The translations under genes were made by a program, and so were the position numbers. Below, piece after piece: positions 49,460-58,311 of a stretch of DNA of 64,000 bases; the first letter of the stretch is position 1; the number at the start of each line of letters is the position of its first letter. Source of the stretch: Acidiphilium sp. C61. Lineage in GTDB: Bacteria; Pseudomonadota; Alphaproteobacteria; Acetobacterales; Acetobacteraceae. The stretch covers positions 1,946,001-2,010,000 of the forward strand of contig NZ_CACTIA010000005.1 of assembly GCF_902712915.1 (NCBI RefSeq), written 5' to 3'. The notes under the pieces were generated by a model. The model was given only the letters and a program-made list of their open reading frames with translations, was not told the origin of the DNA and did no database searches.

Positions 49460-49475
49460 CCCGGTCGAGACCGGG
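49460..49475 (+). promoter_or_regulatory. Leader hairpin before rpmI
   Basis: CCCGGT, loop CGAG, ACCGGG folds into a 6-bp hairpin that ends 10 nt before the AAGGAG of rpmI. L20 represses this operon in many bacteria by binding leader RNA; a hairpin here is consistent but not specific. Confidence 0.3.
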
Positions 49476-49497
49476 TATGGACGAGAAGGAGTATGAA

Positions 49498-49701
49498 ATG
49501 CCGAAGATGAAGACCAAGTCGTCGGTCAAGAAGCGGTTCAAGATCACCGCGACCGGCAAGGTGATGGCGGGCCACGGCAACAAGCGCCACGGCCTGATCA
49601 ATCGCTCCCAGAAGATGAAGCGCACCAACCGCGGTACGATGGCGCTGCCCGAGCAGGACGGCAAGACCGTCAAGCAGTGGGCCCCCTACGGTCTGGATTG
49701 A
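49498..49701 (+). CDS. rpmI: 50S ribosomal protein L35
   Basis: A 67-aa basic protein ([21 protein letters not shown]). The start has AAGGAG 6 nt upstream. It is followed 13 nt later by rplT. The usual first gene of this operon, infC, is not upstream in this window. Confidence 0.96.
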   Translation: MPKMKTKSSVKKRFKITATGKVMAGHGNKRHGLINRSQKMKRTNRGTMALPEQDGKTVKQWAPYGLD

Positions 49702-49714
49702 GGAGCGATAGAGC

Positions 49715-50071
49715 ATGGCACGCGTCAAACGGGGTGTGACGACCCACGCCCGTCACAAGAAAGTTCTCAAGCAGTCCAAGGGGTTTGTCGGCCGCTCGTC
49801 GACCAATTACCGGATTGCGCTCGAGCGTCTCGAAAAGGCGCTCCGCTACGCCTATCGCGACCGCCGGAACAAGAAGCGCGAATTCCGCGCGCTCTGGATC
49901 CAGCGCATCAACGCCGCCGTGCGTGAGCAGGGCATGACCTACAGCCAGTTCATCGCCGCCCTCAAGGCCGCGAATATCGAGCTGGACCGCAAGGTGCTCG
50001 CCGCGATGGCATTCGATGATCCCGCGGGTTTCACCGCGATCGTCGAGGCGGCCAAGGCCGTCCGCGCGTAA
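49715..50071 (+). CDS. rplT: 50S ribosomal protein L20
   Basis: A 118-aa early-assembly protein of the large subunit ([19 protein letters not shown]...). It is co-transcribed with rpmI and in many bacteria represses its own operon. It ends 4 nt before the convergent glycosyltransferase gene's stop, so terminator signals must overlap coding sequence. Confidence 0.97.
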   Translation: MARVKRGVTTHARHKKVLKQSKGFVGRSSTNYRIALERLEKALRYAYRDRRNKKREFRALWIQRINAAVREQGMTYSQFIAALKAANIELDRKVLAAMAFDDPAGFTAIVEAAKAVRA

Positions 50072-50075
50072 ACAA

Positions 50076-51128
50076 TCAATCTGGTGCCGGTCCGTCGAGG
50101 CGGATCGGCACCAGGTGATGCATGAACAGCGCCGCGCATGACGCCCAGTCATGCTGCTCTGCGAAGCGCCGGCAGTCAGCACGGTCGAGCTGCAGGGCCT
50201 TCTTTGCCGCCGCCCCCAGATCCTCATCCAGAATCCCGACCTCCGGCGTCTCGCCGCCGATGATATCGGCCGGTCCGGGAACCGGGAACGCCGCAACCGG
50301 CGTTCCGCTCGCCAGCGCCTCCAGCACGACAAGGCCGAACGTATCCGTCCGGCTCGGAAAGACGAAGACATCGGCGCTCGCGAACAGCGCTGCGAGATCC
50401 GGCCCCTGCCGCGTGCCGAGAAACACGGTGCGCGGCCCGGCGTAACGGCGTTCCAGCGCCGCGCGCGCCGGCCCGTCGCCGACCACGAGTCTCGTGCCCG
50501 GCAGGTCCAGATCGAGAAAGGCGGGCAGGTTTTTCTCCACCGCGAGCCGCCCGACCGACAGGAAGATGGGCCGCTCATAGGGCAGATCGACCGCCCGCGA
50601 CGGGTGGAACAGCGCGGCATCGACCCCGCGCGACCAGAGTCTGGTGTTGACAAAGCCCCAGCGGCGCAGCTCGGCCGCGATCGAGGCGGTGGCGACCATC
50701 GTGCCCGCGCCGTGGCGATGGAACCGCCGCAGCCACGCGTGCGACAGGCTGAGCGGCAGGCCGGTCCGCGCCGCGAGATATTCGGGGAACCGGGTGTGAT
50801 AGGCGGTGGTGAAGCGCCACCCGCGCGCGCGCGCCAGCCGCAGCGCCGCGATGCCGAGCGGCCCCTCGGTCGCGATATGCAGCGCATCGGGTGCAAAATC
50901 GTCGACCATCCGGCGCAGAAGCCGGCCCGGTGCGACCGAGAGCCGGATTTCGGCATAGAACGGGCAGGGCAGCGTCATGAACCGGTCGGGCCCGATGACG
51001 ACGACCTCCTGGCCGTCGCGCCGCAGCTCGTCGGTCAGCATCGACAGGGTGCGCACGACGCCGTTCACCTGAGGGTGCCAGGCGTCGCTCACGATCATGA
51101 TCCGGGCAGGCTCAGGCAGGAGCGACAT
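50076..51128 (-). CDS. GT4-type glycosyltransferase
   Basis: A 350-aa retaining glycosyltransferase of the GT-B fold. The N-terminal domain begins IMIVSDAWHPQVNGVVRTL, and the C-terminal domain has the EX7E-type donor site in FPSRTDTFGLVVLEALASG. The sequence resembles bacterial mannosyl- or sulfoquinovosyl-type transferases near the phosphoesterase gene. ATG at 51128 overlaps the end of the upstream phosphoesterase gene by 17 nt; ATG 51098 is an alternative. The donor and acceptor are unknown. Confidence 0.82.
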   Translation of the reverse strand: MSLLPEPARIMIVSDAWHPQVNGVVRTLSMLTDELRRDGQEVVVIGPDRFMTLPCPFYAEIRLSVAPGRLLRRMVDDFAPDALHIATEGPLGIAALRLARARGWRFTTAYHTRFPEYLAARTGLPLSLSHAWLRRFHRHGAGTMVATASIAAELRRWGFVNTRLWSRGVDAALFHPSRAVDLPYERPIFLSVGRLAVEKNLPAFLDLDLPGTRLVVGDGPARAALERRYAGPRTVFLGTRQGPDLAALFASADVFVFPSRTDTFGLVVLEALASGTPVAAFPVPGPADIIGGETPEVGILDEDLGAAAKKALQLDRADCRRFAEQHDWASCAALFMHHLVPIRLDGPAPD

Positions 51129-51939
51129 CCATCGCGCCCGGCTGCACGACGGCGCCGCGGGGGGCAAGGAAGGACAGCCGGTTCAGGGCGGCCCAGTCGA
51201 GCAGTTCGAGCCGCCCGTCGTGATGTTCGACCAGCGCCGTGCAGCTCTCCACCCAGTCGCCATCGTTGATGTAGCGAATGCCGTTCACCACCCGCATCTC
51301 GGGGTGGTGGATATGGCCGCAGACCACGCCGTCGAACCCGCGCGACGCGGCTTCGGCCGCCAGCGCGACCTCGAACCGGTCGATCGCCTTGACCGCCCCT
51401 TTCACCTGGCGCTTGAGGTAGGCGGAGAGCGACCAGTACGGGTAGCCGAGCCGCGCGCGCGCGACATTGAACCAGCGGTTGAGGACCAGTGCCGCGCCAT
51501 AGGCCCAGTCGCCCAGCACGGCGAGCAGCCGCGCGTAGCACACCACGGAGTCGAACTGGTCGCCATGGATGATGAGCAGCCGTTCCCCCGCCGCGGTGAC
51601 GTGCTCCGCCTCGTCGGCGAAGCGGATCCCCGCGATCTCGAGGCTGAGATGAAGATAGCGCCGCACGGCCTCGTCGTGATTGCCGGGGATGTAGGTGACC
51701 TTGGTGCCGGCGCGGGCGCTGCGGAGCAGCTGCGTCACGACATCGTCGTGGTGCTTGTCCCAGTACCATCCGCGTTGCAGGCGCCAGCCATCGATGATGT
51801 CGCCGACGAGATAGATGTGTTCGGCGCTGGTCCTGCGCAGGAAATCGGCGAGGAAATCAGCCCGGCAGCCGCGCGTGCCGAGATGGGTGTCCGAGATGAA
51901 CACGCTGCGATAGCGTGTGATCGCGCCGGGGGCTGTCAT
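51112..51939 (-). CDS. LpxH-like UDP-2,3-diacylglucosamine diphosphatase family phosphoesterase
   Basis: A 275-aa calcineurin-like metallophosphoesterase. Metal-binding motifs are DTHLG (~residue 17), GDIID (~45), GNHD (~85) and GHIHHPE (~205). LpxH itself removes UMP from UDP-diacylglucosamine in lipid A synthesis; more distant members in alphaproteobacteria are found next to glycosyltransferases, as here. The exact substrate is therefore uncertain. It is coupled to the GT4-type gene. Confidence 0.82.
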   Translation of the reverse strand: MTAPGAITRYRSVFISDTHLGTRGCRADFLADFLRRTSAEHIYLVGDIIDGWRLQRGWYWDKHHDDVVTQLLRSARAGTKVTYIPGNHDEAVRRYLHLSLEIAGIRFADEAEHVTAAGERLLIIHGDQFDSVVCYARLLAVLGDWAYGAALVLNRWFNVARARLGYPYWSLSAYLKRQVKGAVKAIDRFEVALAAEAASRGFDGVVCGHIHHPEMRVVNGIRYINDGDWVESCTALVEHHDGRLELLDWAALNRLSFLAPRGAVVQPGAMDVAPA

Positions 51940-52046
51940 GCCCGCTCACTACGGCAGGCGGGCGCGCCGCTCCTAATGAAACTCTGGTGACAGATCCACG
52001 ATCTTTACAAAGCGATGACGATTTTCGCGGGCTCTGCCCAGCCGGT

Positions 52047-52466
52047 TCAGGCGCCGATCTGGCGCAGCCAGTCCTGCAAATTGTAATAATTGGAAACGCG
52101 GGCGATCTTGCCGCCGCGCACCTCGAAGAACGCCCCGGCCGGCAGGACATAACGCTGGCCGCGTGCCTCCGGCAGGCCCGGGTCGGTTTTCAGGTACTCG
52201 CCGTGAACCACGAATTCGGCGGCCGCCCTGCTGCCATCCGCGGAGGCGAGGATGACGATGTCCGTCAGATGCTCGCGGTAGGAGACGTCCATGTGGTCGA
52301 GAAACGCCGCGAACGCCGCCCGCCCGGTTTCCCGCGCGCCCTGGTTGATGTCGTGCGCCACGTCGTCGGACAGCAGGTCGAGCATCGCCCGCGCCTGGCC
52401 GCTGTTGAACGCGGCGTAATAGGCGCCGATCAGCGCGGTCGTCGTCTCGGCCGGGGTCTTCTGCAT
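52047..52466 (-). CDS. SnoaL/NTF2-like protein
   Basis: A 139-aa cone-fold protein of the SnoaL-like/NTF2 superfamily (TTTALIGAYYAAFNSGQARAM start and a KIARVSNYYN end). Family members are polyketide cyclases, ketosteroid isomerases or ligand-binding proteins. No substrate can be inferred. ATG at 52466 is preferred to the TTG 9 nt upstream. It is monocistronic between two unrelated genes. Confidence 0.7.
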   Translation of the reverse strand: MQKTPAETTTALIGAYYAAFNSGQARAMLDLLSDDVAHDINQGARETGRAAFAAFLDHMDVSYREHLTDIVILASADGSRAAAEFVVHGEYLKTDPGLPEARGQRYVLPAGAFFEVRGGKIARVSNYYNLQDWLRQIGA

Positions 52467-52586
52467 GGTCTTCAATTTCCCTGTGGTCCCGAACCATTCC
52501 AGACTTCCGGCGCCACTTCAAGATTTCGCACCCTTGCCGTCATACCGCTGACGGCCTAACCTTTACGTCAATATATGGAGCGAAAC

Positions 52587-53591
52587 ATGAGCCAGCCCGA
52601 ATCCCGCCAGTTCCGTCTGATCCGCCGCCCCGTCGGCCTGCCGAAGCGCGATGATTTCGAATATCGCGTCGAGCCGGCGCGCAAGCCCGAGGAGGGCGAG
52701 ATCATGGTCGGCGTCGAATACATCTCGCTCGACCCCGCGATGCGCGGCTGGATGAACGAGGGCAAGTCCTACATCAAGCCGGTCGGGCTCGGCGAGGTCA
52801 TGCGGGCCGGCGCGGTCGGCACCATCATCGAGAGCCGTGCGGCGGGGTTTGCGGCCGGCGATGTCGTCACCGGCCCGTTCGGCGTGCAGAGCGTGGCGAC
52901 GATCGCCGCGAAGGATTGCCTGAAGGTCGACCCGAGCCTGGCGCCGAAGCCGCTGTTCATCTCCACCCTCGGCATGCCGGGCATGACCGCGTATTTCGGC
53001 CTGCTCGCGGTCGGCGAGCCGAAGGCGGGGGAGACCGTCGTCGTCTCCGCCGCCGCCGGTGCCGTGGGCGCGCTGGTGGGGCAGATCGCGAAGATCCAGG
53101 GGTGCCGCGTCGTCGGCATTGCCGGTCGCGAGGACAAATGCCGCTACATCGTCGACGAACTCGGGTTCGACGCGGCGATCGACTACAAATCCGAGAGCGT
53201 GCCCGAGCGGCTGCGCGAGACCTGCCCCAACGGGATCGATGTCTATTTCGACAATGTCGGCGGGCAGATCCTCGATGACTGCCTGGCCCGCATCAACCTG
53301 CGCGCCCGTATCGTGATCTGCGGCGCGATTTCCCAATACAACAGCACCACGCCGGTGCGCGGGCCGGCGAACTATCTTTCGCTTCTGGTGAATCGAGCAC
53401 GCATGCAGGGCATGATCGTGTTCGATTGGGCCGATCGCTACCCCGAAGGCATGCAGGCGATGGCGGGGTGGCTGCGGCAGGGAAAGCTGAAAAGCCGTGA
53501 AGATATCGTGGATGGCCTGGAAAATTTCCCGGAAACACTTCTGAAACTTTTCAGCGGCGACAATTTCGGAAAACTCATAACGAAAGTGTGA
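52587..53591 (+). CDS. NADP-dependent oxidoreductase, CurA/MDR family
   Basis: A 334-aa medium-chain reductase without the catalytic zinc cysteines. The nucleotide-binding site is visible (VVSAAAGAVGALVGQIAKIQG, ~residue 155), as is the signature region IDVYFDNVGGQILDD. Related enzymes reduce the double bond of enones (leukotriene B4 12-hydroxydehydrogenase, CurA). The start at ATG 52587 has GGAG 6 nt upstream. Confidence 0.85.
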   Translation: MSQPESRQFRLIRRPVGLPKRDDFEYRVEPARKPEEGEIMVGVEYISLDPAMRGWMNEGKSYIKPVGLGEVMRAGAVGTIIESRAAGFAAGDVVTGPFGVQSVATIAAKDCLKVDPSLAPKPLFISTLGMPGMTAYFGLLAVGEPKAGETVVVSAAAGAVGALVGQIAKIQGCRVVGIAGREDKCRYIVDELGFDAAIDYKSESVPERLRETCPNGIDVYFDNVGGQILDDCLARINLRARIVICGAISQYNSTTPVRGPANYLSLLVNRARMQGMIVFDWADRYPEGMQAMAGWLRQGKLKSREDIVDGLENFPETLLKLFSGDNFGKLITKV

Positions 53592-53751
53592 AATCATCAC
53601 TGGCCGCGTTCAGGCTCTTGCGTGGGCGCGGCCGATATGCCACGAGGCCGTCACAATTCAGTGACCGGCCCGGCTGGGGCCGACGAGGGGAAAATGTCGT
53701 TTATCGTCAAATCGGCCCCCGCTCTCGTGGCGGCAGGGTATCGGTCGATCC

Positions 53752-54510
53752 ATGGCCGATAACATACTCGAGGCGCGCGGTCTGGCGAAGGGTTTTCGCG
53801 GCTTCATGGCCGTGCAGGACGTCGACCTGTCGATCGAGCGGGACAGCATTCACGCGCTGATCGGTCCGAATGGCGCGGGCAAGACCACCTGCTTCAACCT
53901 GCTGACCAAGTTCCTGCAGCCGAGTGCCGGCAAGATCACATTCGAGGGCAAGGACATCACCGACCTGAAGCCGGCCGATGTCGCCCGCCGCGGCCTGGTG
54001 CGCAGCTTCCAGATCTCGGCGGTGTTCGGGCACATGAGCGCGCTCGAGAACGTGCGCGTCGCGCTGGCCCGCTCGCGCGGCGGCAATTTCGATTTCTGGC
54101 GCAGCGAACGCGCACTTTCGGTGTTCAACGACCGCGCGCACGAACTGCTCTACGATGTCGGGCTGTCGGACAGTGTCGAGGTGCCGGCGGCGGAACTCTC
54201 CTATGGCCGCAAGCGCGCGCTGGAGATCGCGACCACGCTGGCGCTCGATCCGAAGCTGATGCTGCTGGACGAGCCGACAGCCGGCATGACCGAGGCGGAC
54301 GTGGCGCGGATCGTGGCACTCATCCGCCAGATCCGGAAGGGCCGCACGATCCTGATGGTGGAGCACAATCTCTCCGTCGTCTCCGGCCTGTCGGACCGGA
54401 TCACGGTGCTGGCGCGCGGCCGCGTGCTGGCCGAGGGCGATTACGCCAGCGTGTCCACCAACGAGGCGGTCATCACCGCCTATCTCGGCTCGGAGCACGC
54501 CGATGCTTGA
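53752..54510 (+). CDS. livG: Liv-type ABC transporter ATPase LivG
   Basis: A 252-aa branched-chain-amino-acid-type ATPase. Walker A GPNGAGKTT (~residue 40), the long insert typical of LivG (SAVFGHMSALENVRVALA), signature LSYGRKRALEIA, and Walker B LMLLDEPTAGM are present. It overlaps livF by 8 nt. The gene order G-F-K-H-M followed by amidase suggests the imported ligand could be an amide or related compound. Confidence 0.9.
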   Translation: MADNILEARGLAKGFRGFMAVQDVDLSIERDSIHALIGPNGAGKTTCFNLLTKFLQPSAGKITFEGKDITDLKPADVARRGLVRSFQISAVFGHMSALENVRVALARSRGGNFDFWRSERALSVFNDRAHELLYDVGLSDSVEVPAAELSYGRKRALEIATTLALDPKLMLLDEPTAGMTEADVARIVALIRQIRKGRTILMVEHNLSVVSGLSDRITVLARGRVLAEGDYASVSTNEAVITAYLGSEHADA

Positions 54511-55195
54511 AATCGCCGATCTCAACGCCTGGTACGACGAGAGTCACGTTCTGCATGGCATGAAGTTCGAGGTGCGGGAGGGTGAATGCGTCACCCTGCT
54601 CGGCCGCAACGGTGCCGGCAAGTCGACGACGCTGAAGGCGATCATGGGGCTGGTGCCGAAGCGCACCGGCAGCATCCGCTTTCGCGGCGCCGAGCTGATC
54701 GCCGCCCGCCCCGACATCATCGGCCGCGCGGGCATCGGCTTCTGCCCGGAAGACCGCGGCATTTTCGCCGGGCTGACGGTGGAGGAAAACCTGATGCTGC
54801 CGCCGGTGGTCGCACCCGGGGGCATGAGTGTCGCCGATATCCACGAGCTGTTCCCCAATCTGCGCGAGCGCGCGAAAAGCCCGGGGACCAAACTTTCGGG
54901 CGGCGAACAGCAGATGCTGGCGATCGCCCGCATCCTGCGCACCGGCGCCAAGCTGCTGCTGCTCGACGAGCCGACCGAGGGGCTTGCGCCGGTCATCGTC
55001 CAGCAGATCGGCCACATGATCGCGGAGATCAAGCGCCGTGGCTTTACCGTGCTGCTGGTGGAGCAGAATTTCCGCTTTGCCGCCAAGCTTGCTGACCGGC
55101 ACTACCTCGTCGAGCACGGTCAGGTCGTGGACATGATCCCGGCCAATGAGCTCGCCGCCCGCGCCGAGTCGCTCAACCGGCGACTTGGTATCTGA
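54503..55195 (+). CDS. livF: Liv-type ABC transporter ATPase LivF
   Basis: A 230-aa second ATPase of the same importer. Walker A GRNGAGKST (~residue 35), signature LSGGEQQMLAIARIL, Walker B LLLLDEPTEGLAP. It is coupled to livG by an overlap of 8 nt and followed by the binding-protein gene after 21 nt. Confidence 0.9.
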   Translation: MLEIADLNAWYDESHVLHGMKFEVREGECVTLLGRNGAGKSTTLKAIMGLVPKRTGSIRFRGAELIAARPDIIGRAGIGFCPEDRGIFAGLTVEENLMLPPVVAPGGMSVADIHELFPNLRERAKSPGTKLSGGEQQMLAIARILRTGAKLLLLDEPTEGLAPVIVQQIGHMIAEIKRRGFTVLLVEQNFRFAAKLADRHYLVEHGQVVDMIPANELAARAESLNRRLGI

Positions 55196-55216
55196 ACCTC
55201 AACGAAGGAAACATCC

Positions 55217-56452
55217 ATGGACCTGAGCAGAAGAAACCTTCTCGGCGGCGCCGCCGCCGGCGTTGCAGCGGCCTCGCTGCCCGGCACGCGGGCGCGCGCG
55301 GCCTCGGCCAAGAAGCTCAAGATCGCCGTCGTCAGCGATTTCTCCGGCCCCTATCGCGACATCGGCGGCCCGACCTCGGTTGCGTGCGTCGAGCAGGCGA
55401 TCGCCGATTTCGGCGCCAAGCAGAAGGGCTATGACGTCGAGGTGATCCGTGGCGACCACCAGGAGAACCCGGGTGTCGGCACCGCGCTGGCCCGCCGCTT
55501 CTACGACCAGGGTGCGGACCTCGTGATCGACGTCCCGAACTCCGCGATCGGCATCGCCATCGAGGGCGTCGCGCACGACAAGAACCGCGCCTACATCAAC
55601 ACCAACTCCGCCTCCTCCGACATCACCGGCAAGTTCTGCAACGCGCAGACCGTGCACTGGACCTACGACACCTACATGCTGTCGCACTCCACCGGCGGCG
55701 CCATCGTGAAGTCGGGCGGCAAGAAGTGGTTCTTCATCACCGCCGACTATGCGTTCGGTCACCTGCTGCACGAGCAGACCGCCGCTGTCGTGAAGCAGAT
55801 GGGCGGCCAGGTGCTCGGCAACATCAACTATCCGTTCCCGACCACGACCGACTTCTCCTCCTACCTGATCCAGGCCCAGGCCTCCGGCGCCGACGTGCTC
55901 GGCCTCGCCAACGCGGGCAAGGACACGGTGAACTCGATCAAGCAGGCGCATCAGTTCGGCCTGAACAAGAAGATGCACATTGCCGGCCTGCTGATCTTCC
56001 TGAACGACGTGCATGGCATGGGCCTCGAGATCGCGCAGGGCCTGACGCTCACCGAGAGCTTCTACTGGAACCTGAACGACCGCACCCGCGCGTTCATGAA
56101 GCGGGTCAAGCCGCGCACGCCGGACAACTATCCCTCGATGGGCCAGGCCGGCAGCTATTCCGGCACGCTGCACTTCCTCAAGGCCGTCGATGCCATGAAC
56201 AACATGAAGGACGTGAAGAACGGCGCCGCCGTCGTCGCGCAGATGAAGAAGATGCCGACCGACGACGATGCCTACGGCAAGAACTACATCCGCGAGGATG
56301 GCCGCTTCATGTGCCCGGCCTACCTGTTCCGCGTGAAGTCGCCGTCCGAGAGCAAGGAGCCGTGGGACTACTACGATCTCCTCGCCACGACCCCGGCGAA
56401 GGAAGCGTTCATGCCGATGGCCGCCGAAGGCTGCCCGCTGGTCAAGGCCTGA
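55217..56452 (+). CDS. Liv-type ABC substrate-binding protein
   Basis: A 411-aa periplasmic binding protein (Peripla_BP_6). It has an N-terminal twin-arginine-like signal (RRNLLGGAAAGVAAASLPG, ~residues 5-30). The mature start is KKLKIAVVSDFSGPYRDIGGP. It is larger than leucine-binding LivK and resembles the amide- or short-chain-amino-acid-like subgroup. Together with the downstream amidase this favours an amide-type ligand, but the substrate is unproven. Confidence 0.85.
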   Translation: MDLSRRNLLGGAAAGVAAASLPGTRARAASAKKLKIAVVSDFSGPYRDIGGPTSVACVEQAIADFGAKQKGYDVEVIRGDHQENPGVGTALARRFYDQGADLVIDVPNSAIGIAIEGVAHDKNRAYINTNSASSDITGKFCNAQTVHWTYDTYMLSHSTGGAIVKSGGKKWFFITADYAFGHLLHEQTAAVVKQMGGQVLGNINYPFPTTTDFSSYLIQAQASGADVLGLANAGKDTVNSIKQAHQFGLNKKMHIAGLLIFLNDVHGMGLEIAQGLTLTESFYWNLNDRTRAFMKRVKPRTPDNYPSMGQAGSYSGTLHFLKAVDAMNNMKDVKNGAAVVAQMKKMPTDDDAYGKNYIREDGRFMCPAYLFRVKSPSESKEPWDYYDLLATTPAKEAFMPMAAEGCPLVKA

Positions 56453-56482
56453 GATCAAGCCCGCCATGAAGAGACACACGTC

Positions 56483-57370
56483 ATGCTGATGATCCTCGGC
56501 AAGCCGGCGCCGCTGCTGTTCGGGCAGCTGCTGCTCGGCATCATCAACGGCTCGTTCTACGCGATGCTTTCGCTCGGGCTGGCGATCATTTTCGGTCTGC
56601 TGAACGTCATCAACTTCGCGCATGGCGCGCTCTTCATGGTGGGCGCGTTCGTGACCTGGGGGCTCCTGCATTATCTCGGCATCGGCTACTGGCCGGCGCT
56701 GGTGCTGGCCCCCGTGATGGTTGGCGCGTTCGGGCTCGGGCTCGAACGCACCCTCATCCGCTTCACCTACAAGCTCGACATTTTGTACGGCCTGCTGCTG
56801 ACCTTCGGCCTCGCGCTGGTGCTGGAGGGGCTGTTCACCAACGCCTATGGCAGCTCGGGCGTATCCTACGGGGCGCCTGACATCCTGTCCGGCACGCTCA
56901 ATCTCGGCTTCATGTATCTGCCGGTCTATCGCGGCTTCGTGGTGGCCGCGGCAATCATCATCTGCGTGGCGGTCTGGTTCGTGATCGAAAAGACCAGCCT
57001 CGGCGCCCTGCTGCGCGCCTCGACCGAAAATCCCGCGCTCGTGCAGGCCTTCGGCGTGAACGTGCCGCGGGTGATCGCGCTGACCTTTGCCGCCGGCGTC
57101 TCCCTCGCGGGGCTGGCGGGCGTGCTCGCGGCGCCGCTCTATTCGGTCAATCCGGGCATGGGCACCGACCTGATCAACACGGTGTTCGCCGTTGTCGTGA
57201 TCGGCGGCATGGGCTCGATCGGCGGCGCCATCATCACCGGCTTCGGCCTTGGCATCATCCAGGGCTTTACCGAGGTCTATTATCCGGCAGCATCGTCCGT
57301 CGTTGTCTTCGCGGTGATGGCTGTCGTGCTGCTGGCCCGTCCGGCCGGCCTGTTCGGAAGGGCGGCATGA
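56483..57370 (+). CDS. livH: Liv-type ABC transporter permease LivH
   Basis: A 295-aa membrane permease with about eight hydrophobic helices. LivH signatures GLLNVINFAHGALFMVGA and the GGMGSIGGAIITGFGLGIIQG region are present. Two Met starts (56483 and 56489) are possible. The stop overlaps the start of livM. Confidence 0.9.
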   Translation: MLMILGKPAPLLFGQLLLGIINGSFYAMLSLGLAIIFGLLNVINFAHGALFMVGAFVTWGLLHYLGIGYWPALVLAPVMVGAFGLGLERTLIRFTYKLDILYGLLLTFGLALVLEGLFTNAYGSSGVSYGAPDILSGTLNLGFMYLPVYRGFVVAAAIIICVAVWFVIEKTSLGALLRASTENPALVQAFGVNVPRVIALTFAAGVSLAGLAGVLAAPLYSVNPGMGTDLINTVFAVVVIGGMGSIGGAIITGFGLGIIQGFTEVYYPAASSVVVFAVMAVVLLARPAGLFGRAA

Positions 57371-58305
57371 TGTTCGGTTTCACCCGCGCCCAGGCGATCG
57401 GCTTCGTCGTCATGGCGGCGATCCTCGCCGTCGCGCCCTTCGTCGTCTATCCGATTTTCGTCATGCAGGTGATGTGCTTCGCGCTCTTCGCGATGGGGGC
57501 GAACCTGCTGATGGGTTATACCGGCCTGCTCTCGCTCGGCCAGGCTGCCTTCTTCGGCATGGGCGGCTATGTCGTCGGCTACATGATCCAGACGATGCAC
57601 GCTTCCACCGAAGTCGGGCTGATCCTTGGTGGGCTCACCGCCGCGGCCATCGGCGTCGTGTTCGGCTGGCTCGCGATCCGGCGGCAAACCATCTATTTCG
57701 CGATGATCACCCTCGCCCTCGCGCAGCTCGTCTATTTCTTCGCGGTGCAGGACACGAGCTTTACCGGCGGCGAAAACGGCATCCAGAACATCCCCCGCGG
57801 CAACCTGTTCGGCAGCCTGCCCCTGCACAACGACCTGCAGCTCTACTGGCTGGTGTTCGGCGTGTTCATCGCCGGCTTCCTGTTCGTCCATCGGGTGATC
57901 CACTCGCCGTTCGGCCAGGTGGTGAAGGCGATCCGCGAGAACGAGAGCCGCGCCATTTCGCTCGGCTACAAGGTCGAGCAGTATAAATGGGTCATCTTCG
58001 TGCTGTCCGCGGCGCTGGGTGGCATTGCCGGCGGGCTGAATGCGCTGGTGGTCCGCATCGCCACGCTCACCGATGTCGGCAACGCCACGTCCGGCCTGGT
58101 CGTGCTGATGGTTCTGGTCGGCGGGATCGGGACGGTGTTCGGCCCGCTCGTCGGTGCCGCGATCATCGTCGCCATGCAATATTATCTCGCCAGTTTCAGC
58201 GACTGGGTGACGGTGATCCAGGGCGTGATCTTCATCGCCTGCGTGCTCGCCTTCCGCCGTGGCGTTGCCGGAGAGGTTGCATCCTGGCTCAAATTGTCCC
58301 TTTGA
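57367..58305 (+). CDS. livM: Liv-type ABC transporter permease LivM
   Basis: A 312-aa second permease. It has the GYTGLLSLGQAAFFGMGGY motif and the conserved ALGGIAGGLNAL and GGIGTVFGPLVGAA loops. The start overlaps the livH stop. The amidase gene follows after 6 nt. Confidence 0.9.
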   Translation: MMFGFTRAQAIGFVVMAAILAVAPFVVYPIFVMQVMCFALFAMGANLLMGYTGLLSLGQAAFFGMGGYVVGYMIQTMHASTEVGLILGGLTAAAIGVVFGWLAIRRQTIYFAMITLALAQLVYFFAVQDTSFTGGENGIQNIPRGNLFGSLPLHNDLQLYWLVFGVFIAGFLFVHRVIHSPFGQVVKAIRENESRAISLGYKVEQYKWVIFVLSAALGGIAGGLNALVVRIATLTDVGNATSGLVVLMVLVGGIGTVFGPLVGAAIIVAMQYYLASFSDWVTVIQGVIFIACVLAFRRGVAGEVASWLKLSL

Positions 58306-58311
58306 TGGGGC

